A stretch of DNA of 64,000 nucleotides from Gemmatales bacterium (GTDB lineage: Bacteria; Planctomycetota; Planctomycetia; Gemmatales; Gemmataceae). The DNA is taken from contig BPJP01000001.1 in NCBI GenBank assembly GCA_026004675.1, positions 434,001-498,000 on the forward strand, given 5' to 3'. This document shows positions 17,201 to 25,448 of the stretch, piece after piece (position 1 is the first letter of the stretch; each line of letters starts with the position of its first letter). Both the position numbers and the translations under genes were made by a program. The notes beneath the pieces are model-generated. The model saw nothing but the letters and a program-made list of their open reading frames with translations. It had not been told where the DNA came from and ran no database searches.

Positions 17201-18029
17201 GGAGAGATTGAAACGCACACTGGTGGCGACGCCGCAGGGAAATTCAATACCGCTTGGACAAATCGCTGACATCGAATTCGTCGATGGCCCGCCAGTTGTC
17301 AAGAGCGAGGGGGGAACGCTTCTGATCAACATTCCCATCGCCATCGAGCGGAGCATAGACATCGGATCCTATGTGCGAGAGGCCCAAACCGCGATTGATC
17401 GAGCTATCGCGCGAGGTGAAGTGCGCTTGCCGGCTGGCTACTACATCGAATGGAGTGGCCAATACGAAATGATGCAGCAATTCTGGCGGCGGTTGCTGAT
17501 CGTCGGCCCGCTGACACTCGCCGTAATCTTCCTTCTCATCTACCTCAACATGCGCAACATCGTCGAAACGGCGATCACGATGCTCACCCTGCCGTTTGCG
17601 TTGATCGGGGGCATCTGGGCCATGTACTTTTGGGGTTGGTATGACTCCGGGCAGCCATACAGCGTCAGCGTGGCAGTGGTGATCGGTTTCATCGCCCTTG
17701 CCGGACTCGCTGCCGAGACGGGCATCATCATGCACGTTTATCTCGATCTTGCCTACCGGCAGCACCGCAACGAAAAAGGGAGACGATTGACGCAGGCAGA
17801 ATTAGAGGAGGCCGTCATCGAGGGTGCGGTGTTGCGCGTCCGGCCAAAACTGATGACAGTGCTGACCGACTTTCTCGCCCTGCTCCCTGTTCTGTGGATG
17901 ACCACTGCGGGCGCCGAACCGATGAAGCGCATTGCCATTCCGCTGATCGGCGGCGTCATCACGTCGGCGATTCACACATTGGTGCTGGTTCCCGTCTATT
18001 ACACGCTGTATAAGACTTGGCGCCCCTGA
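14295..18029 (+). CDS. cusA: CusA-type heavy-metal RND efflux pump with a large periplasmic insertion
   Basis: 1244 residues from the ATG at 14295 (GGAGG 8 bases upstream), about 200 longer than the 1047-residue E. coli CusA. Twelve transmembrane helices are expected. The TM4 proton-relay motif AIGTMVDASVVVVENVHK matches CusA (Cu+/Ag+) rather than CzcA, which has an additional Asp. The porter segment MPPLQEGDILYMPTTIPGLS and the downstream RIGMLTTGMRG carry methionines of the CusA metal path. The extra length is mainly a Lys/Glu/Gln-rich helical insert at about residues 660-830 in the periplasmic part, between the RPQEDW and PGMPNWW landmarks. No outer-membrane TolC-like gene or regulator is adjacent. 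Confidence 0.94.
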   Translation: MIGKMIDWCLDNRFLVCLLAAIVALIGVWALTTIPIDAIPDLSDVQVIIYTPWPGRDPQTIEDQVTYPLTTAMLSVAGVADVRGYSFFGFSFVYVIFEDGTDIYWARSRVMEYLNQVHGRLPEGATPQLGPDASGLGWVYIYTLEDTQNRYDLSQLRALQDWYVRYRLTEVKGVAEVASVGGAVRQYEVAVDPHRLLLYQIPLESVIAGIQRSNNDVGGRVVEISETEHMVRGLGYIRNTQDFERIVLSATKDGTPILLRDVAEVHIGPDIKRGLADKNGQGEVVAGVVVMRYGENALEVIAAVKERLRQLAAGLPDGVIIRTAYDRSPLVYRAIHTLQWTLTEELIITAAICLIFLLHLRSAAVAVIVLPLGILVSFMVMNVLGINANIMSLAGIAVAIGTMVDASVVVVENVHKHKEKAPPGTDHWQLVSKAAREVGPGLFVSLLVVTVSFCPVFVLQGQSGRLFKPLAYTKTFAMAASALIAVTLIPVLAGFFVRGPIRSEKENPINRWTIGLYLPVIRFALRHKKLSMAMAFLLLAASQLPLLQVVYGKWIKEDTPVVGPALHALLRAPWIQRLQLGEEFMPPLQEGDILYMPTTIPGLSVTEARRTLQIQDRLLAQFPEVRVVLGKVGRADTPTDPAPLNMVETHVSLRPQEDWPKRLIPKGFLRKLAHDMLVDSTRSEWLESKNAAFTPQELAQEVENKVRWELNRQTRIELAQYVNANLGQLRQGLDDQKREAEQSGRPWTFRVDDEALEDRWAADLLHHKMRQIRSVLPKRIVHRLSIEIADRFIERAIVASGDRDKFVAFLQQRWQGRLAVDAIPLVATTFHELTDEEMQRTLTIPGMPNWWLQPIETRIGMLTTGMRGVLGLKLYGDNLDQLSALATRLEKVLRDVPGTVSVVAERAMGGHYLDIKVDRYKCARHGLKVGDVQRMIETGIGGMTISATVEGRYRFPVIVRYPRELRDDPERLKRTLVATPQGNSIPLGQIADIEFVDGPPVVKSEGGTLLINIPIAIERSIDIGSYVREAQTAIDRAIARGEVRLPAGYYIEWSGQYEMMQQFWRRLLIVGPLTLAVIFLLIYLNMRNIVETAITMLTLPFALIGGIWAMYFWGWYDSGQPYSVSVAVVIGFIALAGLAAETGIIMHVYLDLAYRQHRNEKGRRLTQAELEEAVIEGAVLRVRPKLMTVLTDFLALLPVLWMTTAGAEPMKRIAIPLIGGVITSAIHTLVLVPVYYTLYKTWRP

Positions 18030-18104
18030 CAATTCGTTTCTAGTCCGAATCGGCTGCAATCAGTCGGCTCGGGCGTTTTCGAAACGCCAATCACGCCAAT
18101 CTCC

Positions 18105-18133
18105 TTGGCATCGCTGTTCGGCTCGCGTATACT
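18105..18133 (+). promoter_or_regulatory. Sigma-70-type promoter for the first propeller lipoprotein
   Basis: TTGGCA (18105-18110), a 17-base spacer and TATACT (18128-18133) match the consensus at 5/6 and 5/6. The start codon is 54 bases downstream. A perfect hairpin (GGCGTTT at 18072-18078 with AAACGCC at 18082-18088) lies just upstream and may end the copper operon or serve as an operator. The extended word GCGTATACTGCC also occurs before the glycosyltransferase gene at 51347. Confidence 0.65.
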
Positions 18134-18186
18134 GCCGGGTGTTTTGGCTTCCAACATTGAATGACACCCTTGCGAAGGAAACCACG

Positions 18187-19251
18187 ATGTTTCGTCTTTT
18201 CCGCATTCAGGTGGGATTTGCATGTCTTCTCTGCGTGTTGTTTGCTCCCGTCGGCTGCAACAAGCAGAGCGAAACCGATTCGGTCCGTCACAAGACTCCC
18301 ATAGGAGAGAAGACAGGGCAGAACACGGAGTCATCGAAAACGGTCGCTGCAAAGGATTCGACCAAACAGACTGAAGAAGCTGAACCTGTTTCCAATGAAC
18401 ATCTCGTTGTCACTGCCGACTGGCCCCAGTTCCGTGGTGCGAATCGTGATGGCCGATCCACCGAAACGGGCTTGCTGGAGAGTTGGCCGAAGCAAGGTCC
18501 ACCGCTCGTCTGGACGTTTGCAAAAGCCGGTGTGGGTTATTCGGGACCTGCAATTGTGGGCGACCGGCTGTACATCATGGGAGCACGCGAGGGCACCGAA
18601 TTCCTGATCGCCATCAACACGAAGAATGGCGAGGAGGAATGGGCTGTCAAGATCGGCCCGATGTTTACCTGGAAGGGGAATAACTGGAACCGCGGTCCCA
18701 GCGCAACGCCGACGATTGCCGGCGACCACATTTATGCTTTGGGCGGCCAAGGCATCCTCGTCTGCGTGGATAAGGATGGCAAAGAGGTTTGGCGCGTCGA
18801 TCTGCCGGCGAAACTCGGAGCGGTGGTCAACAACATCGGCGGCGCACCCGAGAAGATCGGCTGGGGCTTTGCCTGGTCGCCTCTCGTAGACGGCGACCAT
18901 CTGATTTGCCAGCCAGGAGGCAAACAAGGCACGCTCGCCGCCCTCAACAAGCATACCGGCGAGGTCGTCTGGCGAAGCCAAAGTTATAACGACGAGGCCA
19001 GCTATGCTTCACCTGTGGTGGCCTATATTGATGGCGTCAAACAATACATCAATCTTACCAACGAAGGGTTGACCAGCGTTTCTCCCAAGGACGGTTCGGT
19101 TTTGTGGCGATGGGAACGGAAGCCTCCCTACAACGATTGCGTTATCGGAACGCCGATCGTGTGGGGAAATTATGTCTATGCCAGCGTTGGCTTCGGCAAT
19201 GGTTGCGACCTCATTCAAATCAAAAACAAAAAGGTTACCCCCCCTCTATAG
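18187..19251 (+). CDS. PQQ-like beta-propeller lipoprotein, N-terminal part ending at a frameshift
   Basis: 354 residues as written, from the ATG at 18187 (AAGGAA upstream; lipobox APVGC, Cys20). The body is a PQQ_2/quinoprotein-like propeller with repeats such as DWPQFRGANRDGRSTETG, LIAINTKNGEEEWAVKIG, LVCVDKDGKEVWRVDL and LAALNKHTGEVVWRSQ. These planctomycete proteins are exported and their ligand is unknown; few of them are real dehydrogenases. The frame ends at a TAG right after a run of seven C (19238-19244). Dropping one C continues the same protein for another 127 residues to 19633 with a normal propeller end. The intact product would be about 481 residues. Either a sequencing error, a true mutation or slippage explains it. 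Confidence 0.85.
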   Translation: MFRLFRIQVGFACLLCVLFAPVGCNKQSETDSVRHKTPIGEKTGQNTESSKTVAAKDSTKQTEEAEPVSNEHLVVTADWPQFRGANRDGRSTETGLLESWPKQGPPLVWTFAKAGVGYSGPAIVGDRLYIMGAREGTEFLIAINTKNGEEEWAVKIGPMFTWKGNNWNRGPSATPTIAGDHIYALGGQGILVCVDKDGKEVWRVDLPAKLGAVVNNIGGAPEKIGWGFAWSPLVDGDHLICQPGGKQGTLAALNKHTGEVVWRSQSYNDEASYASPVVAYIDGVKQYINLTNEGLTSVSPKDGSVLWRWERKPPYNDCVIGTPIVWGNYVYASVGFGNGCDLIQIKNKKVTPPL

Positions 19252-19633
19252 CAGCCGGACGATGCAAAACCAGACCGGCGGAGTCGTGCTGGATCAAGGG
19301 CATATCTTCGGATTCACGTCGGGCAAAAAAAGCTGGATCTGCCAGAACCTTAAGACGGGAGAGGACGTTTGGTCCGAACGGCGAAAACTGCGCGAAGGTT
19401 CCATCCTCTATGCCGACAAACATTTCTATCTTTACGAAGAACAAACCGGCACCCTCGTCTTGATCGAAGCGAATACCAAGGAATGGGTGGAAAAAGGGCG
19501 GTTCACGATTCCAAAGCGGTCGCAGCAAAACTTGCCAAGTGGCAAGATATGGACACACCCGGTAATTTCGCACGGCAAATTGTATTTGCGGGACCAGGAA
19601 CTTCTGTTCTGTTTCAATGTCGCAAAGAATTAG
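19239..19633 (+). pseudogene. C-terminal part of the frameshifted propeller lipoprotein
   Basis: This stretch continues the upstream protein in the next frame: NQTGGVVLDQGHIFGFTSGK, then LKTGEDVWSERRKL and a final LYLRDQELLFCFNV, which is how the related propellers in this cluster end. The first in-frame ATG beyond the shift is at 19262, with no good ribosome-binding site. It is therefore best read as the detached end of the 18187 gene, not an independent gene. No second lesion is seen in it, which favours a recent or technical single-base change. Confidence 0.75.
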
Positions 19634-19729
19634 CCGACATGCCGAAGATTCGCTTTGTCGTGCAGGCTGGAAGCAAGGCGAAAGGTTTTGGCTTTGTGCT
19701 AACTTCGTTATTTCTATAATGCGAGCGAC

Positions 19730-21022
19730 ATGGTTGAGTTGCCGGAGGAAAGACTGGACCGAGATGCCTTGGAAGCGTACCAGCTTCGCCGGTTGGAGGG
19801 GTTGTTGCGAAACATTCTGCCGGCGAATCGCTTCTATGCACACAAGTTTGCACAAGCGGGATTTTCGCACGACAGGTTGCCAGCGTCTGTCGCCGAGTTC
19901 AAACGTATCCCCTTCACCACCAAGAAGGAGCTGGTTGACGACCAGCGGCTGCATCCACCATACGGCACGGCTTTGACTTTTCCCCTGGACGATTACGCCC
20001 GCTTGCATCAAACGTCGGGCACGTCAGGGCAGCCTTTGTTCTGGCTGGATACAAAGGAAAGCTGGGAATGGATTCTTGCTTGCTGGGAAAAAATCTACCG
20101 GGTTGTCGGCATCGAAAAACACGATCGGCTCTTTTTCCCGTTTTCGTTTGGGCCTTTCCTCGGTTTCTGGTCGGCGTTCGAAGCCGCCTGGCGTCAAGGG
20201 TTCTTCTGCTTGTCAGGCGGCGGCTTGACGAGTGCCGCTCGGTTGCGTCTTTTGTGGCAGCACCGCATCACAGTCGTATTGTGTACGCCTACTTACGCCC
20301 GTCGCCTTGCCGAAGTCGCTCGCGACGAAGGGATCGATCTCAAACAGAGTGCCGTTCGAATGCTGATCGTGGCTGGCGAGCCTGGAGGCAGCATCGAGAC
20401 GATACGCCAGCGAATCGAAAAAGACTGGGGTGCGAGAGTTTTCGATCATAGCGGTTTAACCGAAGTCGGACCGCTTAGCATCGAATGTCCGGACAACCCG
20501 GGCGGTCTACATCTATTAGAACCCGATTACCTGGTCGAAGTCATCGAACCGACCTCGGCCACGGATGTCATGCCGGGACAGACGGGCGAATTGGTGGTTA
20601 CGAATCTCGGGCGAATCGCCAGTCCGGTGATTCGTTACCGCACCGGAGACCTGGTCCGGGCGGAAGCATCGCCCTGCCCTTGCGGGCGCAGTTGGCGACG
20701 GCTGCCCGGCGGCATTCTCGGTCGGCTGGACGACATGATCCACGTTCGCGGAAATAACCTGTATCCCGCCGCCTTGGAGGCAGTGCTTCGTCGCTTTGAA
20801 GACATCGTTGAATACCGCGTGGAAGTCGATTTGACCCAGGCTCAAGCCGAAGTGAACATTGACCTTGAAATCGCTGAAAGCGCTGACTCGCAGGAAGTTG
20901 CCAACCGCGTAAGCGTGACCATTCACGATGAGTTGCTCTTTCGCGCGAATGTCCGGGTCGTGCCGAGGGGCAGTTTGCCTCGGTTCGAGATGAAAGCACA
21001 ACGGTTCCACCTAAGACGGTGA
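19730..21022 (+). CDS. Phenylacetate-CoA ligase-like (PaaK-type) adenylate-forming enzyme
   Basis: 430 residues, the usual PaaK length. The ATP-binding loop is LHQTSGTSGQPLFW (about residues 91-104), the acyl-adenylate region GLTEVGP (about 240) and YRTGDLV (about 301), and the hinge GRLDDMIHVRGNNLYP (about 327). A CPCGRSW segment lies where some PaaK relatives bind zinc. It would activate a carboxylic acid as an AMP ester and transfer it to CoA or a carrier. Without paa genes nearby the substrate is unknown. It sits between two propeller lipoprotein genes on the same strand, about 100 bases from each, and no shared function is obvious. Confidence 0.85.
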   Translation: MVELPEERLDRDALEAYQLRRLEGLLRNILPANRFYAHKFAQAGFSHDRLPASVAEFKRIPFTTKKELVDDQRLHPPYGTALTFPLDDYARLHQTSGTSGQPLFWLDTKESWEWILACWEKIYRVVGIEKHDRLFFPFSFGPFLGFWSAFEAAWRQGFFCLSGGGLTSAARLRLLWQHRITVVLCTPTYARRLAEVARDEGIDLKQSAVRMLIVAGEPGGSIETIRQRIEKDWGARVFDHSGLTEVGPLSIECPDNPGGLHLLEPDYLVEVIEPTSATDVMPGQTGELVVTNLGRIASPVIRYRTGDLVRAEASPCPCGRSWRRLPGGILGRLDDMIHVRGNNLYPAALEAVLRRFEDIVEYRVEVDLTQAQAEVNIDLEIAESADSQEVANRVSVTIHDELLFRANVRVVPRGSLPRFEMKAQRFHLRR

Positions 21023-21146
21023 ACAGGGTTTTTCCCTCGCCTCTGACGCCCGCGCAGGATAGAACCACCTAGAGAACTGGAATGTCTCTCCGTCCGCTAG
21101 CATAGAGAATCACACCGACGAGACAGTTTAAGTGAAGGATTTTGCC

Positions 21147-23573
21147 ATGAATCGAATTCGACAGTGCCGGCTAATGGTTCTGCTTTTCGCCTGCTTGCTG
21201 GTCGGCTCGATCGGTTGCAGCAAACAACCCACCCCAACACCTGCCGAGAAAAAAACGGACCACAAGACCGAGGTGGCCAAGAACGGCAAAACGAGTAGCG
21301 TCGGCAAAGACAACCAGTCAGCCAAGGACGGCTCGAAAGAGCCTCCCCAAAAGACTCCCGAGAAAGGTCCGATCAGCGACTGGACCTATTGGCGCGGGCC
21401 GTTGGCCAACGGTACTTCCCCGGAAACCAATCTGCCAGCCAGTTTTTCGCCGCGAACGGGTGAAAACGTGGTTTGGAAACAGCCCTACGGTGCCCGTTGT
21501 ACTCCCATCGTCATGAATGGCCGGGTTTACCTGATCAATCGCGCCGGCGAAGGCGTCGAGGAACAAGAGCGGGTCATGTGTTTGGACGCGTACACCGGCA
21601 AGGTCCTGTGGGAACATCGCTTCAATGTCTTCTTTACGGATATCGTCAGCGTACGCCTGGGATGGACGCAGATTGCCGCCGATCCGGAGACCGACAACGT
21701 CTATGCTCACGGAACGCAGGGCCTCCTTTTCTGTTTCGACAAAGAGGGTAAAGTTCTGTGGCACCGGTCGCTCACGGAGGAATACGGGCGAATCACCGGC
21801 TATGGCGGGCGCGTCACCAGTCCAATCGTCGATAGCGGACTGGTGATCATCGGCATGCTCAACTCCAGCTGGGGAGAACAGGCGCGAGGCGGCAACCGTT
21901 ACATAGCCTTTAACAAGCTCACCGGCGAACCTGTCTGGTGGACGACGACCGGCTTGCAGCCGCGCAATACCTACAACTCCGTCCCCGTTGTGACGGTACT
22001 CAACGGCGAAAGGGTTTTCATCACAGGCGGCGCCGCCGGAGACGTCAGCTGTTTCCGCGTCCGCACAGGCGAAAAAGTCTGGAGTTACCAGTTCGGCGTG
22101 GGTGCGATCAATGTTTCGCCAATCGTGGAGGGAACCAAGATTTATATTTGCCATGGCGAGGAAAGCCCCAACACCAACGAACAAGGACGGGTCATTTGTC
22201 TCGATGCGGGAAAGCTGGAGGACGGCAAACCCACCGTCGTCTGGAAGCATGACGGCATCCCGTTCAAGTACTGCACCCCAATCTTGCACCAGGGGCGACT
22301 GTATGTCGCGGATGATACGGCGAACTTGCACTGTTTCGACGCGGCGACAGGAAAAATCCTCTGGCAGCGACCGTTCAATTACGGTCGCACCGCCAGGGGT
22401 TCGCCGGTTTACGGCGACGGCAAAATCTATGTCGCCGACGTCAATGGCTACTTCAATATCCTTGAACCGGGACCCGATCGATGCAAACGTTTGCATCGAC
22501 AATTGTTCCGAAGCAAGAATCCGACCGTAGCGATCGAACTCAGTGGCGACGCCTCGATCGCTTATGGGCATGTGTACTTCACCACCTCCGAGGAAATGTA
22601 TTGTATCGGCAAAACCAAGGAGAAATTCACAGCCGATTTCCAGCCGCCGAAACTCGAAGAACCAGCTCCCGCCAAAGACGCGAAGCCAGGTCATTTGCAA
22701 GTCGTGCCGGCGGATGTCGTTTTGGCGCCCGGTGGCAGTGCCAATTTCACTGCTCGTTTGTTCGATGATCACGGCCGCTTCCTGCGCGAAGTGAAAGCCA
22801 AGTGGACGTTGACTGGCATGGGAATCCCTGCCGGCGTCAAAGCAAAAGGAACGCCACCGCCCCTCAAAGGTGAAATCGATGAAAACGGAAAATTGACGGT
22901 GGCCAAAGATGTTCCCGGCCAGTTTGGCCGAGTGGTTGCTGAGGCAGAAGGGCTCAAGGCCACTGCCCGCGTTCGGGTGGCGCCGCAGATTCCGATCACG
23001 GAAGACTTCGAAAAAGTTCCCGTGGGTCAAGTGCCTGCAGGTTGGGTGAACACCCAAGGCAAATTCGTCGTCGTCGAGGAGAATGGCAACCACATACTGA
23101 AAAAGACGGCAAACGTGCTCAGCCCTCTCGTGATTCGCGCCCGTGCCTATATTGGAACGCCGGATATGACCGGCTATACCATCCAGGCGGATGTCAAGGG
23201 AACTCGCGTTGGCAACACAGGAGCCGATGCCGGCATTTTCGCCAATCGCTACATGCTGTTTCTGAATGGCACCCAACAACAATTGCGACTTGTTTCCTGG
23301 GACGCCCAGTCGCGTGTCAACAAAACCATCTCCTACCAATGGGATGCCGACACCTGGTACACGCTCAAGATGACCGTCAAGGTCGAAGGCGATCATGCAT
23401 TGGTCCAGGGCAAGGTCTGGAAAAAAGGGGAGAAGGAACCAGAGGAATGGACCGTCGAATTCAAGGATCCGAAGCCCAACACGGAAGGAGCGCCGGGGCT
23501 ATACGGTTACATCCCACAGACTGCGACTGGATCAGCCGCGTTTTATGATAATGTGAAGGTTACGAAAAACTAG
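21147..23573 (+). CDS. PQQ-like beta-propeller lipoprotein with C-terminal lectin-like domain
   Basis: 808 residues from the ATG at 21147 (GAAGGA 7 bases upstream; the frame is open from a GTG at 21132). Lipobox VGSIGC (Cys23), then a Lys/Thr-rich linker. Residues about 75-500 form a PQQ-like propeller (CLDAYTGKVLWEH, FCFDKEGKVLWHRS, HCFDAATGKILWQR). A beta-sandwich link with LQVVPADVVLAPGGSANFTA resembles a bacterial Ig-like domain. Residues about 620-808 start ITEDFEKVPVGQVPAGWV and end AAFYDNVKVTKN, like a DUF1080/LamG-type carbohydrate-binding sandwich. Exported, membrane-anchored and probably sugar- or surface-binding; no catalytic residues are apparent. Confidence 0.87.
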   Translation: MNRIRQCRLMVLLFACLLVGSIGCSKQPTPTPAEKKTDHKTEVAKNGKTSSVGKDNQSAKDGSKEPPQKTPEKGPISDWTYWRGPLANGTSPETNLPASFSPRTGENVVWKQPYGARCTPIVMNGRVYLINRAGEGVEEQERVMCLDAYTGKVLWEHRFNVFFTDIVSVRLGWTQIAADPETDNVYAHGTQGLLFCFDKEGKVLWHRSLTEEYGRITGYGGRVTSPIVDSGLVIIGMLNSSWGEQARGGNRYIAFNKLTGEPVWWTTTGLQPRNTYNSVPVVTVLNGERVFITGGAAGDVSCFRVRTGEKVWSYQFGVGAINVSPIVEGTKIYICHGEESPNTNEQGRVICLDAGKLEDGKPTVVWKHDGIPFKYCTPILHQGRLYVADDTANLHCFDAATGKILWQRPFNYGRTARGSPVYGDGKIYVADVNGYFNILEPGPDRCKRLHRQLFRSKNPTVAIELSGDASIAYGHVYFTTSEEMYCIGKTKEKFTADFQPPKLEEPAPAKDAKPGHLQVVPADVVLAPGGSANFTARLFDDHGRFLREVKAKWTLTGMGIPAGVKAKGTPPPLKGEIDENGKLTVAKDVPGQFGRVVAEAEGLKATARVRVAPQIPITEDFEKVPVGQVPAGWVNTQGKFVVVEENGNHILKKTANVLSPLVIRARAYIGTPDMTGYTIQADVKGTRVGNTGADAGIFANRYMLFLNGTQQQLRLVSWDAQSRVNKTISYQWDADTWYTLKMTVKVEGDHALVQGKVWKKGEKEPEEWTVEFKDPKPNTEGAPGLYGYIPQTATGSAAFYDNVKVTKN

Positions 23574-23680
23574 CAGCCCCTTGCCGCTCGGGAGTCTTTC
23601 TGTGCTACCATTGGCCTCACGATAGCGTTGGTCTGGGATTAAGTAGCAACACGTAATCAGTTCAATCGAAGGGTATAGAA

Positions 23681-25324
23681 ATGACTGGATTTGCTTATCG
23701 CTGGCAGTTCGTCTTCGCTGCTGGACTGCTATTTGCCTTGGTTCCAGCATGCAACAAGAAACCGACCGTAGATGCCCCGAAAAGTCCCGCCAAACAGGGT
23801 AACGGCGGCGAGAATACGAACGGCGGCACTGCCAAGTCGGGCGACTGGCCGATGTTCGGCGGCAGCCCCGACCGCAATATGGTAAACCTCACCGCCAAGA
23901 ACGTCCCCATCGACTTCAAAGTCCGCACCGAAGGTGAAGAGGAAGGGGTCAAGTGGACAGTAAAACTCGGCTCGCGCGCCTATGGCGGACCGATCGTCGC
24001 TGGCGGCAAGATCTTCGTCGGGACCAACAATGAAAATCCCAGAAACCCACGCGACACGGTCAAAGGCGAACCCATTGACAAAGGTGTGGTCATGTGCTTC
24101 AACGAAGCCGACGGCAAATTCCTCTGGCAGGCGGTGCACGACAAGCTCCCCGCTGGCCGCGTCTGGGACTGGCCCAAGGAAGGTATCTGCTCCTCCCCCT
24201 TTGTCGAAGGCGATCGGCTCTATTACGTCAGCAATCGCTGCGAGGTCATCTGTGCCGATACCGAAGGTTTTTATGACGGCGAAAATGACGGGGTTCAGGA
24301 TGAACAATACAAAGACAAGACCGATGCCGACATCGTTTGGCGCCTCAACATGATCGAACAGCTGGGCGTCTTTCCCCACAACCTCGCCACGAGTTCTCCG
24401 TTGATCGTGGGCGATCGGCTTTTCGTCGTGACGAGCAACGGCGTTGATGAAGCTCACAAAAACATCCCCGTTCCCCAAGCGCCGAGTTTCATTGCCGTCG
24501 ACAAGAAAACCGGCAAGGTGCTCTGGCAAAAATCGTATCCGGGCACCAACATCATGCATGGGCAATGGTCCAGTCCGGCCTATGCCGAGGTCAACGGTCG
24601 AGGCCAGGTGATCTTCCCCGGCGGCGACGGCTGGCTCTATAGCTTGAAGCCCGAAAACGGCGAGATCATCTGGAAATTCGACGCCAACCCCAAAGATGCC
24701 GTCTATGTTCTCGGCGGTGCCGGTACACGCAACGATTTTATCGCCACTCCCGTCGTCTACAAAAACAAGTGCTACATCGGTGTTGGTCAAGACCCCGAAC
24801 ACGATGAAGGTGTCGGTCATCTGTGGTGCATCGATATCACCAAAACAGGTGATATCTCGAAGGATTTGCTGATCAGTGGCAAACCAGGTGATCCGAATGA
24901 CCCGGTCAAGACGATGCCCAATCCCAATTCAGGGGTCATCTGGCATTTTGGCGGCGTGGCACCGGAAGATTCGGACCGTCGCTTTACCTTTGGGCGAACG
25001 CTGTCCACCTGCGCCGTCCACGATGACCTCGTCTATGCCGGGGACATGAGCGGCTATGTCTATTGCCTCGACGCCAATACCGGAAAGCTGTACTGGGTAC
25101 ATGAAATGGGAGCCGTAACCTGGAGCTCCCCCTATTGGGTCGATGGCAAGATTTTCTTCGGCAACGATGACGGCATCTTGTTCGTGTTTCAGCACGGCAG
25201 AGAAAAGAAAATCCTCGCGGAAATCGAGTTCCCTCGCGGTACACGCCTCCGCGCTACTCCCGTCGTTGCCAACAATACGCTTTATGTCATGACGGAAAAC
25301 AGGCTCTATGCCATTGGAAAATAA
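23681..25324 (+). CDS. PQQ-like beta-propeller lipoprotein, tandem paralogue 1
   Basis: 547 residues. Lipobox FALVPAC (Cys25), then a Gly/Asn/Lys linker. The propeller starts DWPMFGGSPDRNMVNLTAKN and contains YGGPIVAGGKIFVGTNN, FNEADGKFLWQAVHDKLP, YYVSNRCEVICADTEGFYDG, IAVDKKTGKVLWQKS and HLWCIDITKTGD. Almost every landmark reappears in the next gene, so the two arose by tandem duplication. A motif rich in Asn/Asp (DGENDGVQDEQYKDKTDADI) resembles a Ca-binding loop. No PQQ-dehydrogenase catalytic Asp/disulfide pattern was recognised. The stop at 25324 is about 125 bases before the start of the paralogue. Confidence 0.9.
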   Translation: MTGFAYRWQFVFAAGLLFALVPACNKKPTVDAPKSPAKQGNGGENTNGGTAKSGDWPMFGGSPDRNMVNLTAKNVPIDFKVRTEGEEEGVKWTVKLGSRAYGGPIVAGGKIFVGTNNENPRNPRDTVKGEPIDKGVVMCFNEADGKFLWQAVHDKLPAGRVWDWPKEGICSSPFVEGDRLYYVSNRCEVICADTEGFYDGENDGVQDEQYKDKTDADIVWRLNMIEQLGVFPHNLATSSPLIVGDRLFVVTSNGVDEAHKNIPVPQAPSFIAVDKKTGKVLWQKSYPGTNIMHGQWSSPAYAEVNGRGQVIFPGGDGWLYSLKPENGEIIWKFDANPKDAVYVLGGAGTRNDFIATPVVYKNKCYIGVGQDPEHDEGVGHLWCIDITKTGDISKDLLISGKPGDPNDPVKTMPNPNSGVIWHFGGVAPEDSDRRFTFGRTLSTCAVHDDLVYAGDMSGYVYCLDANTGKLYWVHEMGAVTWSSPYWVDGKIFFGNDDGILFVFQHGREKKILAEIEFPRGTRLRATPVVANNTLYVMTENRLYAIGK

Positions 25325-25448
25325 TCGATCGTATCCGCCTGAAAGCCGTCCTCGAGGAGGCAGGCGCGGTACACTACTACCTCGCCGCGCCTGCATAAAG
25401 TCCATCTGCCTTGACAAACACCTCGTGCCAAGAGGAGCAAGAACCACT

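Noticed and set aside
21318..23396. 692-residue minus-strand frame
   Set aside because: Mirror frame of the propeller lipoprotein, caused by codon bias; no recognisable domain, signal or ribosome-binding site.
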